From: CAXXXW01 sp963665555
Lineage (GTDB): Bacteria > Pseudomonadota > Alphaproteobacteria > Thalassobaculales > Thalassobaculaceae
Assembly: GCA_963665555.2 (NCBI GenBank)
Contig: OY762308.1
Location: 1,798,001-1,862,000, forward strand
DNA: 64,000 nt
Direction: 5' to 3'
Shown: positions 57,717-64,000 of the stretch, in pieces
Position numbering within the stretch: the stretch's first letter is position 1
Layout of the letters: each line of letters opens with the position of its first letter
Notes under the pieces: generated by a model
Databases searched by the model: none
What the model saw: only the letters and a program-made list of their open reading frames with translations
What the model was told of the DNA's origin: nothing
Translations under genes and position numbers: made by a program

Positions 57717-58456
57717 CCTATTGCGTCGGCGTGGCGCTGGCCGGCGGGCTGGTGATGCTGTCCGACACCCGCACCAACGCCGGCCTCGACGACATCGCCA
57801 CCTTCGGCAAGATGTTCGTCTGGGAGAAGCCGGGCGACCGGGTGATCGCGCTCTGCGCGGCCGGCAACCTCGCCGTCACGCAAGCGGTGGTGAACCTGCT
57901 GGACGAGGGGCTGGAGGGCGAGGACGGCGCGGTCGAGACGCCGTGGACCGTGCCGTCGATGTTCCGCGCCGCCCGGCTGGTGAGCCGCGCCACCCGCGCC
58001 GTGTACGCCGAGCACGGCCCGGCGATGAAGGCCCAGGACATCGCGTTCAGCCAGTCGATCCTGCTGGGCGGCCAGCTGGCCGGCCGCGGCGTGCGGCTGT
58101 TCCAGCTTTACGCCGCCGGCAACTTCATCCAGGCGACCGCCGACACGCCCTACCTCCAGATCGGCGAGCACAAATACGGCAAGCCGATCCTCGACCGCAC
58201 GCTGGCCTACCGCTCGACGGTGGAGGACGCGGTGAAGGCGTGCCTGGTGTCGATGGACTCGACGCTCAGGAGCAACCTGTCGGTCGGCCCGCCGATCGAC
58301 CTGCTGGTCTATCGCCGGGACGCGCTCCGGGTCGGCACGCGGCGGCGGATCGACGAGCAGGACCCCTATTTCATGGACCTGCGCGAGCGCTGGTCCACGG
58401 CGCTGCGCGAGGCCTACCAGGCGATCGCGCGGCCGGACTGGCTGGCCGACGGCTGA
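57713..58456 (+). CDS. Anbu (bacterial proteasome-like) peptidase
   Basis: 247-residue Ntn-hydrolase of the Anbu/BPH family. The start MTYCVGVAL places the catalytic Thr at position 2, with LSDTRTNAGLDDIATFGKMF (acidic/Lys active-site region) and SILLGGQLAG. Anbu forms spiral or ring assemblies in the cytoplasm, and its gene is regularly grouped with ATP-grasp, alpha-E and transglutaminase genes as here. It is the last gene of the cluster; the ABC transporter binding-protein gene follows after 71 bases. Confidence 0.92.
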   Translation: MTYCVGVALAGGLVMLSDTRTNAGLDDIATFGKMFVWEKPGDRVIALCAAGNLAVTQAVVNLLDEGLEGEDGAVETPWTVPSMFRAARLVSRATRAVYAEHGPAMKAQDIAFSQSILLGGQLAGRGVRLFQLYAAGNFIQATADTPYLQIGEHKYGKPILDRTLAYRSTVEDAVKACLVSMDSTLRSNLSVGPPIDLLVYRRDALRVGTRRRIDEQDPYFMDLRERWSTALREAYQAIARPDWLADG

Positions 58457-58527
58457 GGCCGGCCGCGGCCATTGAAATTCCGCCGCCATGCGGCATCATG
58501 GGGCGAAACCACGCGGGAGGGCGTTCG

Positions 58528-59712
58528 ATGACAAGGACACTGGCGAGCCTGGCGGCGGCGGCGATGCTGGCGGCGGGGCCGGCGCTGGCGGCCGACAAGG
58601 TGAAGATCGGCTTCGTGACCACGATCACCACGCCGGCCGGCTCGATCGGCAAGGACATGGTGGACGCGGCGAACCTGGCGCTGGAGCATATCGGCGGCGA
58701 GATGGCCGGCCTGCCGGTCGAGCTGATCGTCGAGGACGACGGCTTCAAGCCGGCCATCGGCAAGCAGAAGACCGACAAGCTGGTCAAGCAGGACGACGTG
58801 GACTTCGTCGCCGGCTTCATCTGGTCGCATGTGCTGCTGGCGTCGCGGAAATCGGCGCTGGACGGCGGCAAGTTCCTGATCAGCTCCAACGCCGGCCCGT
58901 CGCAGATCGCCGGCAAGCTGTGCCACGAGAACTTCTTCTCGACCTCGTGGCAGAACGACCAGACGCCGATGGCGATGGGCGAGGTGCTGAACGCCAAGGG
59001 CGTGAAGTCGCTCTACGTCATGGCTCCGAACTACGCCGCCGGCAAGAACATGGTCGCGGGCGTGGAGCGCACCTTCGCGGGCGAGATCGTCGGCAAGGAC
59101 ATGACGAAATGGGGCAAGGACGCCCAGCTCGACTTCTCGGCCGAACTGGCCAAGGCGAAGGCGTCGGACGCGCAGGGCCTGTTCGTGTTCTATCCGGGCA
59201 AGGCCGGCGGCGCCTTCATCAAGCAGTACGAGCAGGCGGGCCTGCAGGACCGCATCCCGCTCTACTCGGTGTTCACCGTCGACTCGCTGAGCCTGCCCCG
59301 GCTGCAGGCCGCCGGCATGAAGGGCGTGCTCGGCTCGACGATGACGCAGTTCTGGGCGCCGGACCTCGACACGCCGCAGAACGCGCGCTTCGTCTCCGGC
59401 TTCAAGGAGAAGCACGGGCGCTACCCGTCCTTCTACGCCGCGCAGTCCTACGACACGATCTTCCTGATCCAGAGCGCGGTCGAGGCGGTGGGCGGCGACC
59501 TGTCCGACATGGACGGGATGCGCGCGGCGATGGCCAGGGCGGACTTCCCCTCGGTGCGCGGGCCGTTCCGCTACGGCAACAACCACATGCCGATCCAGAA
59601 CTTCTACAGCCGCGAGGTGGTGGAGGATTCCGACGGCGTGTGGACCACCTCGATCCGCGAGACCGTGCTGGAGGACCACCAGGACACCTACGCCGGCGAC
59701 TGCCCGCTGTAG
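58528..59712 (+). CDS. livK: Branched-chain amino acid-type ABC transporter substrate-binding protein
   Basis: 394-residue periplasmic binding protein (type 1 fold) with a signal peptide (residues 1-22, ending ALA). The start of the mature part is VKIGFVTTITTPAGSIGKDM, with LVVEDDGFKP-like and GLFVFYPGKAGGAFIKQYEQ blocks typical of LivJ/LivK relatives that bind amino acids, amides or aromatic acids. It belongs with livHMGF downstream but is separated from them by about 1.1 kb holding two repeat elements and a small exported-protein gene. The ATG at 58528 follows GGGAGGG. Confidence 0.9.
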   Translation: MTRTLASLAAAAMLAAGPALAADKVKIGFVTTITTPAGSIGKDMVDAANLALEHIGGEMAGLPVELIVEDDGFKPAIGKQKTDKLVKQDDVDFVAGFIWSHVLLASRKSALDGGKFLISSNAGPSQIAGKLCHENFFSTSWQNDQTPMAMGEVLNAKGVKSLYVMAPNYAAGKNMVAGVERTFAGEIVGKDMTKWGKDAQLDFSAELAKAKASDAQGLFVFYPGKAGGAFIKQYEQAGLQDRIPLYSVFTVDSLSLPRLQAAGMKGVLGSTMTQFWAPDLDTPQNARFVSGFKEKHGRYPSFYAAQSYDTIFLIQSAVEAVGGDLSDMDGMRAAMARADFPSVRGPFRYGNNHMPIQNFYSREVVEDSDGVWTTSIRETVLEDHQDTYAGDCPL

Positions 59713-59759
59713 GGCGGAAGGCTAGCGGGCCGGGAGCGCCGCGCCCGGCCCCGACGTCG

Positions 59760-59894
59760 CCCCGGCCTTGAGCCGGGGCCCAGGGGCTCGGGCGCGAAAG
59801 GGCTGGACGCGAGCGGTCGGCGATCGGGCGCCGGCGAAACGGGCGGCCGGCGCCGGCGCCCACGCCTTCCCTGGGCCCTGGCTCAAGGCCGGGG
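59760..59894. mobile_element. MITE-like element, copy 1 (135 bp)
   Basis: The ends are near-perfect 26-base inverted repeats: left CCCCGGCCTTGAGCCGGGGC (first 20 bases, 59760 on) and right, read on the other strand, almost the same sequence (59869-59894). The interior is non-coding and closely alike in the second copy at 60569-60704 (GCGCGAAAGGGCTGGACGC and CGGTCGGCGATCGGGCGCCG are shared). It fills most of the 338-base space before the Cys-rich gene. No target duplication was identified. Confidence 0.75.
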
Positions 59895-60050
59895 CGCCGA
59901 TTTCGTCGGGGCCGACGACCCCGCGCGCCCGCGAATTCCTCGTTCGCCGGACGGCTCCTTCGCGCGGCGCGGCGCGCCCTGGCGGCCGTCGCGCTGGCGC
60001 CGGCGCTCGCGCTGGCCGCGGCCGGGAGCGCCGAGGCCGGTTATGTTTGC

Positions 60051-60500
60051 ATGAAGAACGCGGGCGGGTTCGTCCTGCAAGTCAACCTCAGCTCCGGATC
60101 GGGCATCAAGGGCAAGACCAGCGGAAATATGTCCGCCGGCACCACGTACTACTGCGCGGGATTTCGCAACAAGAGTTTCGGGATCGTCCTGAACGCCTAT
60201 ACGGGGTTCTTCAACACCACGACCCACGCCTGTTCGATCAGCGTCGGCGACAACAAATTTATCAAGTTCAAAATCGGCGGCACGCTCTACAATGAGTCGT
60301 GCACGGCGGAAGTCAACGAGGACGTGACGGGAACCCACATCAAGGACTGCGCGAATAACAGCAACTGCGACTACGTCGACATCGCGATGTTCGACAATTC
60401 CGATGGGGACAGGTGGGTGAGTTGTACGAGACCCGCTTGCGTGGCCAACGCCAACACCAACTCGTGGAACGTTTGCAACTGCAAAGACAAGGACTGGTGA
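60051..60500 (+). CDS. Small Cys-rich exported protein, unknown, with uncertain start
   Basis: From ATG 60051 the frame gives 149 residues, but upstream in the same frame (about 59943-60050) lies a credible signal peptide: Arg-rich, then ALAAVALAPALALAAAGSAEA followed by GYVC. No ATG, GTG or TTG was found for it, so either an unusual start is used or the 5' end was damaged. The mature part has ten Cys and many Asn/Thr residues, and base composition is far less GC-rich than its neighbours. It resembles a secreted disulfide-bonded protein; no family was recognised. It lies between two direct copies of a MITE-like element, inside the livK-livH interval. Confidence 0.6.
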   Translation: MKNAGGFVLQVNLSSGSGIKGKTSGNMSAGTTYYCAGFRNKSFGIVLNAYTGFFNTTTHACSISVGDNKFIKFKIGGTLYNESCTAEVNEDVTGTHIKDCANNSNCDYVDIAMFDNSDGDRWVSCTRPACVANANTNSWNVCNCKDKDW

Positions 60501-60568
60501 GACAACGCCGGCGTCCAGGCCGAGCGTCGGCGCGCGCACGGCGACGCCGCGCCCCGGCCCCGACGTCG

Positions 60569-60704
60569 CCCCGGCCTTGAGCCGGGCCCCAGGGGCCCGG
60601 GCGCGAAAGGGCTGGACGCCAGCGGTCGGCGATCGGGCGCCGGCGAAACGGACGGCCGGAGCCGGGGGCCCCGCCTCCCCTGGGGCCCCGGCTCGCGGCC
60701 GGGG
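60569..60704. mobile_element. MITE-like element, copy 2 (136 bp)
   Basis: Same orientation as copy 1, with left end CCCCGGCCTTGAGCCGGGCC (first 20 bases) and right arm at about 60678-60704. The likeness to copy 1 also extends some bases outside the left inverted repeat (CCCCGACGTCG just before it in both). Arms are slightly degraded compared with copy 1. Confidence 0.75.
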
Positions 60705-60735
60705 CGACGCCTTGGGGCAGCGCGGCGCCTGGTCC

Positions 60736-60764
60736 TTTCGCGGCGGGCCAGGGCGGTCTATAAG
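60736..60764 (+). promoter_or_regulatory. Possible promoter before livH
   Basis: TTTCGC (weak -35) and TATAAG are 17 bases apart, 69 bases ahead of the livH start and just after the second MITE-like element. If real it would give livHMGF their own promoter, separate from livK. Confidence 0.3.
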
Positions 60765-60832
60765 GCGCGGGCACGGGCGCTCCGGCCGCGAAGCGGGCGG
60801 GCGGCCCTTCCCTCCGTCCGCGCGCCGGGGCC

Positions 60833-61756
60833 ATGGACTGGACCCTCCTCATCGTCCAACTGCTGAACGGGCTGCAGCTCGGCGTGCTGCTGTTCCTGCT
60901 GGCGTCGGGGCTGACGCTGGTGTTCGGCATCATGGATTTCGTCAACCTGGCGCACGGCTCGCTCTACATGGTGGGCGCGTATTTCTGCGCCACGCTGGCG
61001 CAGTGGACCGGCTCCTTCGCGCTCGCCGTGCTGCTCGCCCTGCCGGCGACGGCGCTGGTCGGGCTGGCGCTGGAGATCGCCGTGGTGCGCCGGCTCTACG
61101 CCCGCGACCATCTCGACCATGTGCTGGCGACCTTCGGCCTGATCCTGTGTTTCGACGCCGCCGCGCAGTTCCTGTGGGGGCCGGAGGGCATGGCGATCCG
61201 GCTGCCGGAAATCCTCGACGGGCGGGTCGAAATCCTGCCCGGCGTCGAGTTCCCGGCCTTCCGGCTGCTGATCATCTCGGCCGGGCTGGCGATCGCCGCC
61301 GGCCTCTATGTCGTCGTGACCCACACGCGGGCCGGGATGCTGGTGCGCGCCGGCGCGTCGAACCGGACGATGGCGGCGGCGCTGGGCGTGGACATCGGCC
61401 GGCTTTTCGCGCTGGTCTTCGCCGCCGGCGCCGCGATGGCGGGGCTGGCCGGGATGCTGGTCGCGCCGATCGTCGAGGCCAGCATCGGCATGGGCAACGA
61501 CATCATCATCGTCGCCTTCGTCGTGATCGTGATCGGCGGCATCGGCTCGGTGAAGGGGGCGTTCGCGGCGGCGCTCGCGGTCGGCTTGATCGACACGATG
61601 GGCCGCTCCTTCCTCGACACGCTGCTGAAGCTGGCGATGTCGGCCCAGGCGGCGGAGACGGCGGCGCCGGCGCTGTCGGCCATGTCGATCTACATCGCGA
61701 TGGCCTGCGTGCTGGCGTTCCGGCCCCAGGGCCTGTTCCCGCCCCGGGGGCGCTGA
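60833..61756 (+). CDS. livH: Branched-chain amino acid-type ABC transporter permease LivH
   Basis: 307-residue inner-membrane permease with about eight hydrophobic segments. The blocks LLLFLLASGLTLVFGIMDFVNLAHGSLYM in part, DHLDHVLATFGLIL and the C-terminal FRPQGLFPPRGR are hallmarks of LivH. It forms the channel with LivM. The ATG at 60833 starts the family pattern; three bases separate it from livM. Confidence 0.93.
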   Translation: MDWTLLIVQLLNGLQLGVLLFLLASGLTLVFGIMDFVNLAHGSLYMVGAYFCATLAQWTGSFALAVLLALPATALVGLALEIAVVRRLYARDHLDHVLATFGLILCFDAAAQFLWGPEGMAIRLPEILDGRVEILPGVEFPAFRLLIISAGLAIAAGLYVVVTHTRAGMLVRAGASNRTMAAALGVDIGRLFALVFAAGAAMAGLAGMLVAPIVEASIGMGNDIIIVAFVVIVIGGIGSVKGAFAAALAVGLIDTMGRSFLDTLLKLAMSAQAAETAAPALSAMSIYIAMACVLAFRPQGLFPPRGR

Positions 61757-61759
61757 GCG

Positions 61760-62740
61760 GTGCGCCGCCTCGCCGCCTCCCCCCGCGCGGTGCTGGCGGC
61801 GCTGGCGCTGGCCGCGCTCGCGCTGCTGCCGGCCTGGACGGCGTGGACCGGGCAGGCCTTCTACCTCGACCTCGCCTGCCGGCTGATGATCCTCGCCATC
61901 GCGGCGGCGAGCCTCAACCTGATCCTCGGCCATGGCGGCATGATCAGCTTCGGCCACGCCGCCTGCCTCGGCATCGGGGCCTATTGCGTCGGCATCCCGG
62001 CCTATTACGGGATTTACGACGGCTTCCTGCACTTCCCGCTGGCGATCGCGTGCTCGGCGCTGTTCGCGCTGGCGACCGGGCTGGTTTGCCTGCGCACGCG
62101 CGGCGTGTACTTCATCATGATCACCATGGCGTTCAGCCAGATGGCCTTTTTCGCGCTGGTCAGCATCGAGGAGTACGGCGGCGACGACGGGCTGGTGATC
62201 GACATCCGCAGCGCCTTCCCCGGCCCGCTCGACCTGGAGGGGACGACCGGCCTCTACTACTTCGTCTTCGCCTCGCTGCTGGCCAGCCTGTACCTGGTCC
62301 GCCGGATCATGCGGTCCGGCTTCGGCATGGTTATCGAGGGCGCGAAGGGCAACGAGCGGCGGATGCGCGCGCTGGGCTACGACGTCTACCGCCACCGCCT
62401 GGTCTGCTATGTCGCCGCCGGCGCGCTGTGCGGCCACGCGGGCGCGCTGCTGGGGAACTTCACCAATTTCATCAGCCCGGAGATGATGGACTGGACGGCT
62501 TCGGGCGAGCTGATCTTCATGGTGGTGCTGGGCGGCGCCGGAAGCGCGTTCGGCCCGGTGCTCGGCGCGGCCGCCTTCGTGCTGCTGGAGGAGTGGCTGT
62601 CGGCGCTGACCGTGTACTGGCAGTTCCTGTTCGGCGGGATGCTGGTGCTGGCGGTGCTGTTCGGGCGCGGCGGCATCGACGGGCTGCTCGCCCGGGCCGG
62701 GGCGCGGATCGGGAGGGCGGGATGGCGGCGCCCCTCCTGA
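61760..62740 (+). CDS. livM: Branched-chain amino acid-type ABC transporter permease LivM
   Basis: 326-residue permease. Family blocks are LILGHGGMISFGHAACLGIGAY, LRTRGVYFIMITMAFSQM, GAKGNERRMRALGYDVYRHR and GGAGSAFGPVLGAAAFVLLEE, written in part. The start is GTG 61760, three bases after livH. It overlaps livG by 19 bases. Confidence 0.93.
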   Translation: MRRLAASPRAVLAALALAALALLPAWTAWTGQAFYLDLACRLMILAIAAASLNLILGHGGMISFGHAACLGIGAYCVGIPAYYGIYDGFLHFPLAIACSALFALATGLVCLRTRGVYFIMITMAFSQMAFFALVSIEEYGGDDGLVIDIRSAFPGPLDLEGTTGLYYFVFASLLASLYLVRRIMRSGFGMVIEGAKGNERRMRALGYDVYRHRLVCYVAAGALCGHAGALLGNFTNFISPEMMDWTASGELIFMVVLGGAGSAFGPVLGAAAFVLLEEWLSALTVYWQFLFGGMLVLAVLFGRGGIDGLLARAGARIGRAGWRRPS

Positions 62741-63483
62741 GGGTCGAGGGGCTGCACAAGTCCTTCGGCGGCGTCGCCGCCGTCGACCGCGTCGACCTCG
62801 ATGTGCGCGAGGGCGAGGTCCACGCCGTCATCGGCCCGAACGGGGCGGGCAAGACGACGCTGGTGGCGCTGGTCTCCGGCGAGTCGCGGCCGGACGCGGG
62901 CCGCGTCGCGCTGGCCGGGCGGGACGCGACCCGCCTTCCCGTCCACGCCCGCGCGCGGCTCGGCGTCGCGCGCTCGTTCCAGATCACCAGCCTGATGCTC
63001 GACATGACCGCGCGCGACAACGCGATCCTCGCGGTGCAGGCCCATGCCGGCCACGCCTTCCGGTTCTGGGCCGACGCGCGCCGGCGCGACAGCCTCGCCG
63101 GGCCGGCGACGGCGGCGCTCGAACGGGTCGGCCTCGGCGAACGCGCGGACGCGCCGGCCCGCGCGCTTTCGCACGGGGAGCGCCGCCAGCTCGAAATCGC
63201 GCTCGCGCTCGCCGGCGCGCCCCGGCTGCTGCTGCTGGACGAGCCGATGGCGGGCATGGGGACGGAGGAGAGCGCGCGCATGGTGGAGCTGCTGCGCGGC
63301 CTGAAGGGCGAGGCGGCGATGCTGCTGGTCGAGCACGACATGGACGCCGTGTTCTCGCTGGCGGACCGGATCACGGTGCTGGTCGAGGGCGCGGTCGCCG
63401 CCTCCGGCCCGCCGGAGCGCATCCGCGGCGACGCCGCCGTGCGCCGCGCCTATCTCGGCGACGAGGCTCCGGCGGAATGCTGA
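62722..63483 (+). CDS. livG: Branched-chain amino acid-type ABC transporter ATPase LivG
   Basis: 253-residue ATPase. Walker A is GPNGAGKTT, a LivG-type block is RSFQITSLMLDMTARDNAIL, the signature region is ALSHGERRQLEIALALA and Walker B LLLLDEPMAGMG. It hydrolyses ATP with LivF to drive uptake. ATG 62722 overlaps the livM end; livF begins inside its last codons. Confidence 0.93.
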   Translation: MAAPLLRVEGLHKSFGGVAAVDRVDLDVREGEVHAVIGPNGAGKTTLVALVSGESRPDAGRVALAGRDATRLPVHARARLGVARSFQITSLMLDMTARDNAILAVQAHAGHAFRFWADARRRDSLAGPATAALERVGLGERADAPARALSHGERRQLEIALALAGAPRLLLLDEPMAGMGTEESARMVELLRGLKGEAAMLLVEHDMDAVFSLADRITVLVEGAVAASGPPERIRGDAAVRRAYLGDEAPAEC

Positions 63484-64000
63484 CGGTCGCGAACATCGAG
63501 ACCTTCTACGGCGCCAGCCAGGCGCTGTTCGGCCTGTCGCTCGAAGTGGGCGCGCGCGAGGCGGTCACCCTGCTCGGTCGCAACGGCATGGGCAAGACGA
63601 CGACCGTCCACTCGATCATGGGGGTGGTCCCGGCGCGGCGCGGCGAAATCCGCTTCGAGGGGCGGCGTATCGACGGCCTGCCGAGTTTCCGCGTCGCGCG
63701 GGCCGGCCTCGCCCTGGTCCCGGAGGGAAGGCAGGTCTTCCCCAACCTGACGACGCGCGAGAACCTGGTCGCCACCGCCGCCGACCGGACCGGCCGCGCC
63801 GATCCGTGGACCGTCGACCGCGTCTTCGCCATGTTCCCCGAACTCGCCGCGCGGCGCGGCAGCATGGCCAACCTGCTGTCGGGCGGCGAGCAGCAGATGC
63901 TCGCCATCGGCCGGGCGCTGATGACCAACCCGAAGCTGCTGATCCTCGACGAGGCGACCGAGGGGCTGGCGCCGCTGGTCCGCCGCGAAATCTGGCGCTG
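63477..64000 (+). CDS. livF: Branched-chain amino acid-type ABC transporter ATPase LivF (3' end outside window)
   Basis: The first 174 residues of LivF are present: the start LTVANIETFYGASQALFG, Walker A GRNGMGKTT, the block LALVPEGRQVFPNLTTRENL and the signature LLSGGEQQMLAIGRALMTNP followed by LLILDEATEGLAP. The window ends a little after Walker B. It overlaps livG by seven bases. Confidence 0.92.
   Translation, partial: MLTVANIETFYGASQALFGLSLEVGAREAVTLLGRNGMGKTTTVHSIMGVVPARRGEIRFEGRRIDGLPSFRVARAGLALVPEGRQVFPNLTTRENLVATAADRTGRADPWTVDRVFAMFPELAARRGSMANLLSGGEQQMLAIGRALMTNPKLLILDEATEGLAPLVRREIWR

Overview
The window is a very GC-rich bacterial chromosome segment with dense coding, frequent GTG starts and many ATGA-type gene overlaps. 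It has Kdo/lipid A genes (waaA, lpxK, LpxL-like and MsbA-like), a lanthanide-type XoxF dehydrogenase module, an Anbu/ATP-grasp/alpha-E cluster, NADPH-type gltBD and many RraA, Ldh and phytanoyl-CoA dioxygenase type enzymes. Together these suggest an alphaproteobacterium, probably Rhodospirillales-like. That placement is inferred from gene content; no rRNA or tRNA gene was seen.

Layout. 1-8020: a radical SAM amrS (cut by the window edge) diverges from a fused amrB-amrA, which opens a plus-strand envelope run: MsbA-like ABC exporter, DUF374 acyltransferase, waaA, lpxK and a LpxL-like acyltransferase. 8048-14123: xseA, purD, a DUF3429 membrane protein, an HSD10-like SDR and a CPA2 cation/proton antiporter. 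14115-16114: a less GC-rich two-gene islet of a patatin-like phospholipase and a ComEC-like MBL-fold hydrolase. 16353-18650: methylmalonate-semialdehyde dehydrogenase and a phytanoyl-CoA dioxygenase family protein. 18824-23031: a type III restriction-modification pair whose Mod carries an AT-richer target-recognition segment. 23106-27498: a molybdate-transporter-like protein, then xoxF, a cytochrome c and a xoxJ-like binding protein. 27521-29635: a pesticin-like muramidase followed by two tandem paralogous exported proteins of unknown function. 30076-33769: a catabolic run of RraA, 2-hydroxyacid dehydrogenase, HpcH/HpaI aldolase and Ldh-type dehydrogenase.

34192-43738 is the most accessory part. 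It holds an overlapping DNA methyltransferase/endonuclease pair, a BamE-like lipoprotein, a GST, a VapBC pair, a two-subunit ThDP decarboxylase resembling sulfopyruvate decarboxylase, and a methyltransferase fused to an Mrr-like nuclease. Next to the fusion gene is a small scarred island bounded by a 32-bp imperfect direct repeat. The island contains a complete IS256-family element with a 9-bp target duplication, an SRPBCC gene, an ArsR fragment and a tyrosine-integrase fragment. A small low-GC membrane protein follows.

43776-64000 returns to core metabolism: gltD/gltB, an exported membrane protein, a class A penicillin-binding protein, an LLM-class oxidoreductase, the Anbu cluster (ATP-grasp, alpha-E, transglutaminase, Anbu) and a branched-chain-type ABC transporter (livK, livH, livM, livG, partial livF). 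Two features stand out here. The ATP-grasp gene is put out of frame by an exact 31-bp tandem duplication. The liv operon is split by a low-GC Cys-rich exported-protein gene lying between two copies of a ~135-bp element with ~26-bp terminal inverted repeats.

The best candidates for something undescribed are the muramidase plus duplicated exported partners, the patatin/MBL islet, and the Cys-rich protein between paired inverted-repeat elements. All three functional readings are inference from sequence and context only.
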